A DNA stretch of 64,000 bases from Parabacteroides sp. PM6-13 (GTDB lineage: Bacteria > Bacteroidota > Bacteroidia > Bacteroidales > Tannerellaceae): positions 248,001 through 312,000 of the forward strand of contig NZ_JARXWF010000001.1 of the NCBI RefSeq assembly GCF_029892605.1. Reading direction: 5' to 3'. This document shows positions 25,502 through 34,654 of this stretch, piece after piece; within the stretch, counting starts at the first letter, position 1, and each line of letters begins with the position of its first letter. The notes under the pieces are model-generated. The model did no database searches, was not told where the DNA came from, and saw nothing but the letters and a program-made list of their open reading frames with translations. The translations under genes were made by a program, and so were the position numbers.

Positions 25502-25632
25502 CATTTTGTCAAAAACGCCCGAGAATTTTTCCGAAAACGTAGGGGTATTTTAAATTACCCGCAGGAGTAACACTTTTTAACGTATCATATTGTAAAGCAA
25601 AACGGGGTTTTTGTTTACATTTTGTCAAAATC
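25502..25632 (+). promoter_or_regulatory. Upstream element A of the T9SS operon (near-duplicate of 34960-35090)
   Basis: About 130 bases very similar to the sequence before the FecR-SusCD operon, with identical spacing of blocks. CATTTTGTCAAAAACGCC is at 25502, CGTAGGGGTATTT near 25538, and a 32-base identical block starts at 25567 (GTAACACTTTTTAACG...). It ends about 65 bases before porP. Probably a promoter plus leader for a shared regulator. Confidence 0.6.
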
Positions 25633-25695
25633 ATTTTTTAAAATTTCCGGTCTATACAATTTCTACAGTGATAGGCCGTTTTTATAATTGGATTA

Positions 25696-26652
25696 ATGAA
25701 ACGCATGAGAAAATCTCTGTTAGGCATCCTGTTTGTCTTGTTATGCTGCGCCGGTGTGGTGCGGGCACAATACGACGCGCAGTTTAGTCAGTACTTCATG
25801 GCCACCGGTTATTATAACCCGGGCTATGCCGGACAATCGGAAAACCTGAACGTTTTCGGTATCCACCGTCAGCAATGGGTGGGTTTCGAGGGGGCGCCCA
25901 AGTCTTCCTTTGTGATGGCCGATATGCCGATCCGTTTTGCCGAGCGAACGCATGGCATTGGGGTGGTGATGTTTTCGGAGAAAATAGGTCTTTCGAATAT
26001 CACCCAGGCAGGCGGGCAATACGCCTATAAGAAGAATCTCTGGGGCGGCACCCTGAGCGTCGGCTTGCAACTGGGCATCTTCAATATGTCGTTTCAGGGC
26101 GATAGCGTGCGACTGCCCGACAACGACGTGGGCGCGGAAGCCGACGAGGCGATCCCCATCACCCAGGCAGAAGGCATGACCTTCGATATGAATGCCGGGA
26201 TCTATTATTCGCATCCGAAGTTCTACGCCGGTTTTGGCGTTTCCCATCTGATGGAACCCGAAATAGGGCTGGACGAAACAGCTAAAACATACGCGGCGAG
26301 GATGTATAATTTTATGGCCGGATACAATATTAAGACCTCAAACCCGTTGATTGAGTTACAACCGTCGGTTTTTCTGAAAACGGAAATGATCAATTTTCAG
26401 GCGGACATAACAGCTCGTCTGATCTATAATAAGATGTTCAACGGCGGTCTTTCGTGGCGTGTAAACGAATCGGTTATTCTCTTTTTAGGGGCTTCGATCG
26501 GGCCTTTCCAAGTGGGATACGCGTATGACTACTCCTATTCCGCTATCCGAAAGGCGACCCACGGCAGCCATGAAATAATGGCAAAGTTCAGCCTGAAGCT
26601 GAAACAGACAAAAACAGGAAAAAACAGACACAAGAGTGTTCGTATATTATAA
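25696..26652 (+). CDS. porP: PorP/SprF family type IX secretion membrane protein
   Basis: 318 aa with a signal peptide (cut near VVRA-QYDAQ). The start QYDAQFSQYFMATGYYNPGYAG is typical of the PorP/SprF family, followed by many amphipathic beta-strands of an outer-membrane barrel. It works with the GldK-N machinery to export or anchor proteins with C-terminal secretion signals. It is first of five genes, 3 bases ahead of gldK. Confidence 0.92.
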   Translation: MKRMRKSLLGILFVLLCCAGVVRAQYDAQFSQYFMATGYYNPGYAGQSENLNVFGIHRQQWVGFEGAPKSSFVMADMPIRFAERTHGIGVVMFSEKIGLSNITQAGGQYAYKKNLWGGTLSVGLQLGIFNMSFQGDSVRLPDNDVGAEADEAIPITQAEGMTFDMNAGIYYSHPKFYAGFGVSHLMEPEIGLDETAKTYAARMYNFMAGYNIKTSNPLIELQPSVFLKTEMINFQADITARLIYNKMFNGGLSWRVNESVILFLGASIGPFQVGYAYDYSYSAIRKATHGSHEIMAKFSLKLKQTKTGKNRHKSVRIL

Positions 26653-26655
26653 CAT

Positions 26656-28086
26656 ATGAAGAAAATATTGTTTGTACTGATAACAATGGCCATCCTGACC
26701 ACCTCCTGCGGCCGCTCGATGCGGAATGCCGGTGGGGAGGTGACGGGAGTTCGTACGGTAGCAGTCAATGAGCCTGCTCCTTATGGTATGGTTTTGGTTA
26801 AAAGAGGTGCTTTCGAGATGGGACCCGCCGATAGTGATGAGCTGTGGGGTATAACGCCCGACACGAAAGGGGTCTCCTTCGATGCGTTCTGGATGGACCA
26901 GACAGAGGTCACCAATGCCAAGTACCGTCAGTTTCTATATTATGTGCGCGATTCGATCATCCGTACGCGCCTGGCTGATCCTCAATATGGCGGGAACGAT
27001 CTGTTTATGATTACCGAAGACCGTTATGGCGATCCGGTAGAGCCTTACCTGGATTGGAGCCGTCCGATACCCTGGCGTCGTGCCAGCGAAGAGGAGCAGA
27101 TGGCCATCGAAAGTGTGTATTATACCCATCCGGTGACGGGCGAGAAGAAACTCGATCCGGCACAGATGAACTACAAATATGAATGGTATGACTATACGGC
27201 AGCCTCGTTGCGCAAAAACCGTCTGAACCCATACGACCGGGTGCGCAATACCGACATCGTGGTCGATCCGAACGAGGTGGTGATGATCTCGAAAGATACT
27301 GCTTATATCGACGACGAAGGACGCGTGATCAACGAAACGATTACCCGCCCGCTTTCGAGCGAATGGGATTTCCTGCACACGCGCATTGTCAATATCTATC
27401 CGGACGAGACGGCTTGGGTAAACGACTTCAACAACGCCTATAACGAGCCTTATGTGCGGATGTATTTCTCGCATCCGGGCTACGACGACTACCCCGTAGT
27501 CGGCGTCTCCTGGGAACAGGCAACAGCCTATTGCGTATACCGCACCAATCTATTCAAAGAATCGTTGAATCTGCCTGCCGGGCAAATGGTTGAGCCGTTC
27601 CGCCTGCCGACAGAAGGCGAATGGGAATACGCGGCACGCGCCGGTAAGAGCGAAAACAAATATCCCTGGTCGAACGATGAGTTGCAATCGGAAAAAGGTT
27701 GTTTCTTAGGCAACTTCAAACCGGGTGATGGCGATTATACGGCTGACGGCCATTTGATCACCTCCCGTGTAGCCTCCTATGCGCCGAATGAATTCGGTCT
27801 CTATGACATGGCAGGTAATGTGTCGGAATGGACATCGACCAGTTATGCGGAAGCAGGACCGGCTATGATGAGCGATATGAATCCGGAATTGCATTACGAC
27901 GCGGCAAAAGAAGACCCGTACGCGATGAAGAAAAAGGTAGTACGCGGTGGCTCCTGGAAAGATGTGGCCCAGTTTATCCGTTCGGATATGCGTACGTTTG
28001 AATATCAAAACGAGACACGCTCGTATATTGGCTTCCGTTGCGCCCGTACGCAGGTTGGCTTCTCGAAAGGAAAAAAAGGTAAATAA
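26656..28086 (+). CDS. gldK: Type IX secretion/gliding lipoprotein GldK (PorK)
   Basis: 476 aa. The lipoprotein signal has its lipobox Cys at residue 18 (LTTSC). A formylglycine-generating-enzyme/SUMF1-like fold follows (MVLVKRGAFEMGP, DQTEVTNAKYRQF, RLPTEGEWEYAARAG, GGSWKD), which is structural rather than enzymatic in this family. GldK forms a periplasmic ring with GldN under the outer membrane. Confidence 0.94.
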   Translation: MKKILFVLITMAILTTSCGRSMRNAGGEVTGVRTVAVNEPAPYGMVLVKRGAFEMGPADSDELWGITPDTKGVSFDAFWMDQTEVTNAKYRQFLYYVRDSIIRTRLADPQYGGNDLFMITEDRYGDPVEPYLDWSRPIPWRRASEEEQMAIESVYYTHPVTGEKKLDPAQMNYKYEWYDYTAASLRKNRLNPYDRVRNTDIVVDPNEVVMISKDTAYIDDEGRVINETITRPLSSEWDFLHTRIVNIYPDETAWVNDFNNAYNEPYVRMYFSHPGYDDYPVVGVSWEQATAYCVYRTNLFKESLNLPAGQMVEPFRLPTEGEWEYAARAGKSENKYPWSNDELQSEKGCFLGNFKPGDGDYTADGHLITSRVASYAPNEFGLYDMAGNVSEWTSTSYAEAGPAMMSDMNPELHYDAAKEDPYAMKKKVVRGGSWKDVAQFIRSDMRTFEYQNETRSYIGFRCARTQVGFSKGKKGK

Positions 28087-28115
28087 GAAATTAAGATTAA
28101 GTATAAAGATAGAAC

Positions 28116-29189
28116 ATGGGAAAATATAGAAGATATAAGAATCGGGTAGAGATGTTTCTTTCCAGCGAACGCGGAAAGCGACTCCTGAATTTTGTCTACA
28201 GCTGGGGAGCCTCTATTGTGATTATCGGTACGATGTTTAAATTGCTCCATCTTCCGTATGCAAACTGGATCATTGGTATCTCTTTGTCGGTAGAGGCGTT
28301 GGTATTCTTCATCTTTGGTTTTGAAAAGCCGAACGACGACTACCATTGGGAAGATGTGTTCCCGGTATTGAAATCGAAAAACCCGATGGACCGCCCGGAT
28401 TTCGTAGGAAAAGGTGGTGCCTTGGTAGGCGCGGAAGCGAATGGAAATGGTGATAATGGCGTGATCCGCATGACAGGTGGCATGCCCCACGGAGGTGGCG
28501 GTGGCAGCCTGAATATCGAAGGTAACCTGAATATCTCGGAAGCGGATACCAAGAATCTCGCCAGCAGCATCAATAAGCTAAGCGAAGCCGCCGAGCAGAT
28601 TTCCAAAATGGCGGAACTGACCGAAGCTACCCAGAAGTATCTGGAACAGCTGTCGGGTGTTTCCGAAAATATGGAGCGCTTCAGCCAGGTAACCAACTCA
28701 CTGACCGATGTGTCGGATACCCTGTTGAATTCCTACAAACATATTACCGACAATTCGGACGGAATCAATCAGAACTCACGCGGCTATGTGCAGCAGATGG
28801 AAATGCTTAACCGCAATATTTCCGGCTTGAATACCATTTACGAAATCCAGTTGAAGAGCATCAGCTCGCAGATCGAATCGATCGAACATATCAATGGCGG
28901 CTTGAACCGCATACGTGAAATGTACGATGGCTCGGTAGTGGATAGCTCGGTGTTCCGCACGGAAACGGAAAAGATGACACGTCAGTTGACCGACCTCAAC
29001 CAGGTATATACCCGCTTGCTTCAGGCTATGACAGTCAATATGCCGGGAGCTGCTCCTGCGAATCCTTATCAGCAACAGGTGCCCCCGCAGCAGGCGTATC
29101 AACAACCGCAACAATATCCGCAGCAGGGTTACCCCGGGCAACCCCAACAGGGACAAAACTATCAACAACCCTATAACCCGAATAAATAA
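28116..29189 (+). CDS. gldL: Type IX secretion/gliding motor protein GldL (PorL)
   Basis: 357 aa. Two membrane helices (about residues 25-45 and 50-68: NFVYSWGASIVIIGTMFKLL, WIIGISLSVEALVFF) precede a long cytoplasmic helical region with heptad-like repeats, and a Gln/Pro-rich tail. GldL with GldM forms the proton-driven motor of the secretion system. It is third in the operon. Confidence 0.93.
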   Translation: MGKYRRYKNRVEMFLSSERGKRLLNFVYSWGASIVIIGTMFKLLHLPYANWIIGISLSVEALVFFIFGFEKPNDDYHWEDVFPVLKSKNPMDRPDFVGKGGALVGAEANGNGDNGVIRMTGGMPHGGGGGSLNIEGNLNISEADTKNLASSINKLSEAAEQISKMAELTEATQKYLEQLSGVSENMERFSQVTNSLTDVSDTLLNSYKHITDNSDGINQNSRGYVQQMEMLNRNISGLNTIYEIQLKSISSQIESIEHINGGLNRIREMYDGSVVDSSVFRTETEKMTRQLTDLNQVYTRLLQAMTVNMPGAAPANPYQQQVPPQQAYQQPQQYPQQGYPGQPQQGQNYQQPYNPNK

Positions 29190-29194
29190 GCGCT

Positions 29195-30760
29195 ATGGCA
29201 ATAGGAAATAATCCGAATTCCCCTCGTCAGAAGATGATCAACCTGATGTATCTGGTGTTCATCGCTATGATGGCGCTTAATGTCTCCTCGGAGGTATTGA
29301 ACGGATTCGAATTGGTGGAGGATAGTCTTCGGACGACCATCAACAACGCGTCGAACCGTAACGTGATGGTATCGCAGGAAATGGATACCTATTACAATAT
29401 CAATCCGGAGAAAGCAGGCGACTCATACGCCAAGAAGAATCAGGTAAAGCAGGCAGCCGACTCGCTGTTTAATTATATCCAAGACTTGAAAGAGGCGATT
29501 GTCAAGACAGCCGATGGGAAGAATGGGGATGTAACGAATATAGACAAGAAGGACGATCTGGAAGCCGCGTCGCGTGTGATGCTGGCTCCGGTAGTTGGCG
29601 AAGGGAAAAGACTACGGGAATCGATCGATGCCTACCGGGCATTATTGACCAGCCTGGTGGATGATCCCGCGAAAACGGAACTGATCGAATCGACATTAAA
29701 CACCAATCCTCCTCAAAAGGCAGGATTGAATATCCGCACCTGGGAAGAAGCCATGTTTGAAAGTATGCCGACCGCAGCTGCGATCACCATCCTGACCAAA
29801 CTGCAGAGCGATGTGCTTTACGCGGAAGGCGAGATGTTGAGCTACCTGTTGAGCAGCGTAGACGTGGGCGACTACCGCGTGAACCATATCACCGCCCAGG
29901 TGATTCCGGAAAGCCAGATCGTGATGCGGGGAAATAATTACCGGGCAAACATTGTGTTGTCGGCAGTCGATACGACAAAGCGGCCGACAGTCTTTGTAAA
30001 CGGAGCGGAACTACCTGTCGAAAACAAAGGCTTGTTTACCATGAATACCTCAGCTACGGGAACCTTCCCGGTGAAAGGATATATCGAAATGCCTAATAGC
30101 GACGGAAGCATCTTGCGCCGGGAATTCGAAAGTGAATACTACGTGACCGAGCCGAACGCTACAGTGGCTCCGACCATGATGAACGTGATGTATGCCGGCA
30201 TTGAGAACCCGGTGCGCATTGCTGTTCCCGGGGTACCTTCAGGCAATGTATCGGCAACGATGACCAACGGACGTCTGACCGGTTCGGGCAACAACTGGGT
30301 GGCTACCCCAAGTACGGTAGGTACGGAAGCCGTTATTACCGTGAATGCTCGTATGGCCGATGGTCGATTGGCGGAAATGGCTAAGACCACTTTCCGCGTG
30401 CGTGCCTTGCCCGACCCGATGCCTTATATTGAATATAAAGATGCCAATGGGGCACCACGTAAGTTCCGCGGTGGGCGTATTGCCAAACGCGACCTATTAC
30501 AGGCGGGAGGCATTATGGCGGCTATCGACGATGATATCATCAATCAGCCATTTACGGTGTTACGATTTACGGTAACTTATCCGGATTCCTTCGGGAATAT
30601 GGTCCGTTCAGCAACGGAAGGATCTACCTTCTCGGCAGATCAGCGATCTAAAATCTCTGAGTTCGCCCGTGGAAAGAGTTTCTTTATCACCGGCGTAGTA
30701 GCCAAAGGTCCTGACGGTATCGAACGACCGATATCTCCGTTAGAAATAATTGTCAATTAA
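29195..30760 (+). CDS. gldM: Type IX secretion/gliding motor protein GldM (PorM)
   Basis: 521 aa. One N-terminal membrane helix (MINLMYLVFIAMMALNV) is followed by a large periplasmic region of stacked helical and beta domains, as in known GldM structures. It carries torque from the GldL motor to the GldK/GldN ring. The gap to gldL is 5 bases. Confidence 0.94.
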   Translation: MAIGNNPNSPRQKMINLMYLVFIAMMALNVSSEVLNGFELVEDSLRTTINNASNRNVMVSQEMDTYYNINPEKAGDSYAKKNQVKQAADSLFNYIQDLKEAIVKTADGKNGDVTNIDKKDDLEAASRVMLAPVVGEGKRLRESIDAYRALLTSLVDDPAKTELIESTLNTNPPQKAGLNIRTWEEAMFESMPTAAAITILTKLQSDVLYAEGEMLSYLLSSVDVGDYRVNHITAQVIPESQIVMRGNNYRANIVLSAVDTTKRPTVFVNGAELPVENKGLFTMNTSATGTFPVKGYIEMPNSDGSILRREFESEYYVTEPNATVAPTMMNVMYAGIENPVRIAVPGVPSGNVSATMTNGRLTGSGNNWVATPSTVGTEAVITVNARMADGRLAEMAKTTFRVRALPDPMPYIEYKDANGAPRKFRGGRIAKRDLLQAGGIMAAIDDDIINQPFTVLRFTVTYPDSFGNMVRSATEGSTFSADQRSKISEFARGKSFFITGVVAKGPDGIERPISPLEIIVN

Positions 30761-30774
30761 GAAAAAACAGATAT

Positions 30775-31830
30775 ATGAAACGTTTGTATTATATATTGGC
30801 TTTAGGAGCACTGATCTCGTCGCAGACGATGGATGCGCAGGAACAGCCCGAACGCCGTACCCCTCAGGCAACCCGTGGCTCACGGGCGCAGACAGAGCAA
30901 CAATCGGGCCTGCCCGACCTGACCGTTCGCGCGCAGGATCTGAACGAACGCAACACCCAGGAGATTGGCAATGCCCGTTGGATGCGTGTGTTGTATCGCG
31001 AAATCGACCTGACCAAAGACGAGAATGCTCCGCTTTACTATCCGGTGCGTCCGTTGAATGGACAGATGAACCTCTTCTCTATGATCTTTCAACTCTTGAG
31101 CGAAGGCAAGATCAAGGTGTACGAATACCACGACGGGTATGAATCGTTTGCCGAGGAGGATGTGATCCCCTTTAAGACTGTATTGGATAATGCCTACATT
31201 TATTACGAAGAGGTGCCCGGACGTACCGGAGGACAACCCTCCTATGTGGTCAACGAAAGCGATGTGCCTTCGGCCGAAGTGAAACGCTATTATGTGAAAG
31301 AGGCCTGGTATTTTGATCAGAACAACTCGCTCTTCGACGTAAAGACACTGGCTCTTTGCCCGATTATGACCATTTATGGTGATTTTGGTGAAGAGACGAC
31401 GCCCCTGTTCTGGCTGCCATACGAAGATATCCGCCCTTATATCAATACGGCTTATATCATGACTTCCAACCTGAACAACGCGAAGACCTTCACGATGGAC
31501 GATTATTTCCGCCGCCGTATGTTCAAAGGGGATATCATTAAAACGGAAAACCTGATGAACCGCACGTTGGCACAGATATATCCCGAACCCGACTCCATGG
31601 CGTTGGCACAGGATACGATCGAGAAACAACTGGCACAGTTCAACAAGCAACTCTGGTTCCAGCCCGACACGACGACCCAGGCAACGAATACAAAAGCAAC
31701 CAAAAGCTCCTCACGCGGACGGGTAGCAACCACCAAAGCCCCGAAAGAGCCCAAGGAAAAAGCCGCCAAAGCTCCCAAAGCCGAAAAGGCATCCACAGGC
31801 GCCGTACGGAGTGTGCGCAGAAGAAGGTGA
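30775..31830 (+). CDS. gldN: Type IX secretion/gliding protein GldN (PorN)
   Basis: 351 aa with a signal peptide (cut near DAQ-EQPERR). The core holds WMRVLYREIDL...LYYPVRPLNGQMNLF and a VKEAWYFDQNNSLFDVK block, typical of the family. The tail (from about 300) is Lys/Ala/Pro-rich and low complexity. It partners GldK in the periplasmic ring. It is last in the operon, followed by a strong terminator. Confidence 0.94.
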   Translation: MKRLYYILALGALISSQTMDAQEQPERRTPQATRGSRAQTEQQSGLPDLTVRAQDLNERNTQEIGNARWMRVLYREIDLTKDENAPLYYPVRPLNGQMNLFSMIFQLLSEGKIKVYEYHDGYESFAEEDVIPFKTVLDNAYIYYEEVPGRTGGQPSYVVNESDVPSAEVKRYYVKEAWYFDQNNSLFDVKTLALCPIMTIYGDFGEETTPLFWLPYEDIRPYINTAYIMTSNLNNAKTFTMDDYFRRRMFKGDIIKTENLMNRTLAQIYPEPDSMALAQDTIEKQLAQFNKQLWFQPDTTTQATNTKATKSSSRGRVATTKAPKEPKEKAAKAPKAEKASTGAVRSVRRRR

Positions 31831-31848
31831 TAACAAAAGATATAAAGA

Positions 31849-31885
31849 CAGCGCCCTGTTTTGAGAAAATCAAAACAGGGCGCTG
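31849..31885. terminator. Strong terminator after the T9SS operon
   Basis: Perfect 16-base arms (CAGCGCCCTGTTTTGA and complement) around a 5-base loop, 18 bases after gldN. It lies between convergent genes and can serve both sides, although no long T-run follows. Confidence 0.75.
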
Positions 31886-31903
31886 CCGGTTAGTTTGTCA
31901 ATA

Positions 31904-32092
31904 TTAATGAACTTTAATACGTCCCTTTAATTCGTCAACAAACTCATCTACAGATATCGCGTTACACTCCACAGCAGCCTCTTCAAAGCTTTTCTCCTTT
32001 TCTTCGATAACAGTTGCAAATGGTAACGTTTTGATGTATTCAAGAAGTTGCTTTGCCTGAAGACTATTGTCTTCTATGATAATTGTAGTCAT
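31904..32092 (-). CDS. Small antitoxin-like protein (no toxin partner seen)
   Basis: 62 aa, acidic. SFEEAAVECNAISVDEFVDELKGRI resembles short Bacteroidetes proteins usually placed beside RelE/ParE toxins (EAaxECNAVtVDeFfdEL). No toxin frame follows before the terminator at 31849, nor between it and the HTH gene upstream. It may be a solitary antitoxin. Function inferred from resemblance only. Confidence 0.6.
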   Translation of the reverse strand: MTTIIIEDNSLQAKQLLEYIKTLPFATVIEEKEKSFEEAAVECNAISVDEFVDELKGRIKVH

Positions 32093-32141
32093 AATACCTG
32101 TGTAATGATTATGTATTTACAAATATACAAAAAAAACTTCC

Positions 32142-32507
32142 TCAAACCCCCAATACAATATCCGCATCAATATGGAGCGTCTTGCTGATAGTACGTGCCA
32201 TCTGAAAAGTCGGCTCACTTTTGCCGGAGAGGATCTCGCTAATGCGTGATGGGCTTACGCCAATAAGCTCAGAGAGGCCTTTTTGAGTCAGGTTCATCTC
32301 GTACATGCGAAGTTTGAGGATTTCTATTAAAGTAGGTTTTGTTACAGGGAAATGCTTCTCCTCGTAGTCTGCGACTAAATTAGATATTAAATCCAACTCA
32401 ATGAAATTTCTATCGCTGATAGGTGTTTCATTGCTTACAAGTGGCAGCAGCTCTTCGATTCTTTCGCATGCTGCTTGATATTGTTTTTCTGTTATAATTT
32501 TTGTCAT
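32142..32507 (-). CDS. HigA-like XRE antitoxin/regulator (no HigB seen)
   Basis: 121 aa from ATG 32507. A TTG 36 bases upstream is rejected because it overlaps the promoter box at 32541. The C-terminal HTH (MNLTQKGLSELIGVSPSRISEILSGKSEPT) is typical of HigA-type proteins, with an N-terminal helical region. Only about 100 bases lie between it and trpS, too little for a HigB toxin, and none follows it. It probably shares a message with the 62-aa gene. Confidence 0.75.
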   Translation of the reverse strand: MTKIITEKQYQAACERIEELLPLVSNETPISDRNFIELDLISNLVADYEEKHFPVTKPTLIEILKLRMYEMNLTQKGLSELIGVSPSRISEILSGKSEPTFQMARTISKTLHIDADIVLGV

Positions 32508-32540
32508 AGTAATTCTATTTATTACACGTTTTGGCACATT

Positions 32541-32548
32541 CAAATATA
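32541..32548 (-). promoter_or_regulatory. Putative promoter of the HigA-like gene
   Basis: TATATTTG on the minus strand, a perfect -7 box about 35 bases before ATG 32507. Confidence 0.45.
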
Positions 32549-32585
32549 GTACTTTTTGGGCGAATCTCCAATATATTTATACACA

Positions 32586-32614
32586 AAAACCGACCCCTTT
32601 TGGGACCGGTTTTA
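32586..32614 (-). terminator. trpS terminator
   Basis: AAAACCGACCCC and GGGACCGGTTTT are nearly complementary, about 30 bases after the trpS stop. T-runs are available on both strands. Confidence 0.6.
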
Positions 32615-32643
32615 GTTTATATTATTTGGTTTATGTCTTTTCT

Positions 32644-33630
32644 TTATGGCCTAAACCCGATGATCTCCCGTACTTCGCGGAGGGTTTTGGCGGCACTTTC
32701 GGAGGCTTTCTCGGCTCCTTGGCGGGCTACTTTTTCGAGGTAGGCTTCGTTAGCCAGGATGTCGAGGATGCGTTCGCGGATCGGGGCGCAGAAGTTGTTG
32801 ATGTCTTCCGCCAGTTGTTTCTTCAGATCGCCGTAACGGATGGCGCAATTGTTGTATAAATCATTGAAATGATCGTAAGTAGATTGATCGGACACAATCT
32901 CCATCATCGTGAAGAGGTTAGCAATGGCCTCCGGTTTTTCGCTGTTAGGCTCGGTAGGTCCCGAGTCGGTCACGGCTTTCATCACCTTTTTCTTGATGGC
33001 TTTTTCATCGTCAATCAGATAGATCGCGTTGCCTTCACTCTTACCCATCTTACCCGACCCGTCGAGTCCCGGTATCTTCACCGCCTTCTCGCTCATATGG
33101 AAAGAGGCCGGTTCCGGGAAATACTCCACGCCATAGATCTGATTGAAGCGACGGGCAAACTTACGCGCCATCTCCATGTTCTGCTCCTGGTCTTTCCCTA
33201 CGGGCACCTTCACAGCACGGTGGATGATGATATCCGCCGCCATCAGTGTCGGGTAGGTCAGCAATCCGGCATTCACATTGTCGGGTTGCGAGCGCACCTT
33301 GTCTTTGAAGGAGGTCACGCGTTCCAATTCGCCCAGGTAGGCATTCATATTGAGGTAAAGATATAACTCCGGTATCTCGCGCACATCACTTTGCACATAC
33401 AACGTCGCCTTTTCCGGATCGATGCCGCAGGCAAGATACTCCGCCAAAATGGTTTTCACACTGTTGCGGATGTTACCCGGAGTAGGATGCGTGGTCAGCG
33501 AATGCCAGTCGGCAATAAAGAAAAAACAATTGTATTCGTTCTGCATCTGCAGAAAACTCTTTACCGCACCGAAATAATTCCCTAAGTGCAGATTGCCTGT
33601 GGGGCGAATGCCGCTTGCTACCGTTTCCAT
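32644..33630 (-). CDS. trpS: Tryptophanyl-tRNA synthetase
   Basis: 328 aa, class I. The HIGH-type signature is GIRPTGNLHLGN (residues 7-18), and the KMSKS-type loop is GSGKMGKSEGN (about 194-204). It charges tRNA-Trp in the cytoplasm. It is divergent from the ECF sigma gene and transcribed alone. Confidence 0.97.
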   Translation of the reverse strand: METVASGIRPTGNLHLGNYFGAVKSFLQMQNEYNCFFFIADWHSLTTHPTPGNIRNSVKTILAEYLACGIDPEKATLYVQSDVREIPELYLYLNMNAYLGELERVTSFKDKVRSQPDNVNAGLLTYPTLMAADIIIHRAVKVPVGKDQEQNMEMARKFARRFNQIYGVEYFPEPASFHMSEKAVKIPGLDGSGKMGKSEGNAIYLIDDEKAIKKKVMKAVTDSGPTEPNSEKPEAIANLFTMMEIVSDQSTYDHFNDLYNNCAIRYGDLKKQLAEDINNFCAPIRERILDILANEAYLEKVARQGAEKASESAAKTLREVREIIGFRP

Positions 33631-33660
33631 TTCTCTGTTTTTATTTTTCTAAATTGGGGA

Positions 33661-33668
33661 CAAAGATA
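33661..33668 (-). promoter_or_regulatory. Putative trpS promoter -7 box
   Basis: TATCTTTG on the minus strand, about 30 bases before the trpS ATG. Confidence 0.45.
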
Positions 33669-33700
33669 AGCACAAATAGGGTTTTAACAATAACATTCTT

Positions 33701-33708
33701 TATATTTG
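33701..33708 (+). promoter_or_regulatory. Putative promoter of the ECF sigma gene
   Basis: TATATTTG, perfect -7 box, 20 bases before the ATG at 33728. TTTTAA lies roughly 20 bases upstream as a weak -33 box. Confidence 0.45.
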
Positions 33709-33727
33709 CCCTAACACAGGTATTTCA

Positions 33728-34291
33728 ATGACTACAAAGGAGACAGACACGACGATACTTTTAGAAAGAATAGCGGCAGGCGATCATGATTCTTTTCGGC
33801 TTTTTTACGATCGTTATTACCTGCAGGTGTATCGTTTTGCCTCCTATTTAGTCGACTCCCCTTTATTGATCGAAGAGATCGTGTCGGATGTCTTCTGTAT
33901 CATCTGGGAGAATCGAAAGAAACTGGCTACCATCGACCATTTTGAAGCCTACCTCTACACCATCACCAAAAACAAAGCGCTTTATTACCTCCGCATGGAA
34001 AACAAGGTGTTTCTGACGGAACTCGAATCGGTCTACGAGCAACTCTCCCACGAAGAGACGCCGGAGCAACTGGCTGTCGATGAGGAATTATCGCTCTCCC
34101 TGAAGGAGGCGATCGATGAGTTGCCGGAACGATGCCGCCTCATCTTCCTCATGGCGCGCGAAGAGGGCCTAAAATACCGCGAAATAGCCACGATCCTTTC
34201 CATCTCCGAAAAAACCGTCAACGCCCAGATGGTATTAGCCATCAAAAAACTCACCAAGCGCTTAGGGAATATTGTGTTGTTTATCTTTTGA
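33728..34291 (+). CDS. ECF RNA polymerase sigma factor (FecI type)
   Basis: 187 aa. Region 2 includes FYDRYYLQVYRFASYLV and IEEIVSDVFCIIWENR. Region 4 is ELPERCRLIFLMAREEGLKYREIA...ISEKTVNAQM. It should direct polymerase to the FecR-SusCD locus when released by its FecR-like partner. Unusually, 940 bases of repeats separate it from fecR, so the two are not one simple transcript. Confidence 0.92.
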   Translation: MTTKETDTTILLERIAAGDHDSFRLFYDRYYLQVYRFASYLVDSPLLIEEIVSDVFCIIWENRKKLATIDHFEAYLYTITKNKALYYLRMENKVFLTELESVYEQLSHEETPEQLAVDEELSLSLKEAIDELPERCRLIFLMAREEGLKYREIATILSISEKTVNAQMVLAIKKLTKRLGNIVLFIF

Positions 34292-34364
34292 TGCAGGGTA
34301 AGGTTCCTCCGGTGGAGGACTGTTGACGGGCGATCTTCAAATCGGAGAAAATTGGTTTTCATAT

Positions 34365-34568
34365 AAATCCCGCAGGGATTTCCTATTCGTAACCGCGGGT
34401 GTAGCGAAGCAAACCCGTGGTAGGCAGATAGGCAAGATCTACTCTCCGAGCAACCCCGAAGCGGGTTGAACCCATTCCGGGTTCGTTAGTTATTATTAGC
34501 GGAATACCCCCGGTCGTTCGCTTCGCTCTCTAACAGAGGGTTACGAATAGGAAATCCCTGCGGGATTT
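34365..34568. repeat. Inverted-repeat element with 30-base perfect arms
   Basis: Arms 34365-34394 and 34539-34568 are perfectly complementary over 30 bases (left arm begins AAATCCCGCAGGGATTTCC). Inner blocks GCGAAGC/GCTTCGC continue the stem. No coding potential. It is REP- or MITE-like and sits in the 940-base gap between sigma and fecR. Confidence 0.7.
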
Positions 34569-34654
34569 AAATTATTTCAGTGCACCTCGCCCACCTTCAA
34601 ATATTCCAAAATTTGATTCAGGAAAGGAGAAAGGAGAAAGGTTGCAGGGATGCA

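Noticed and set aside
30880-31650. 256-codon minus-strand frame in the T9SS region.
   Set aside because: Exactly antisense to gldN, which has clear family motifs; no independent support.
32508-32643. HigB toxin gene sought upstream of the HigA-like gene.
   Set aside because: Only 136 bases lie between HigA and trpS, filled by a promoter and a terminator; no toxin frame on either strand.
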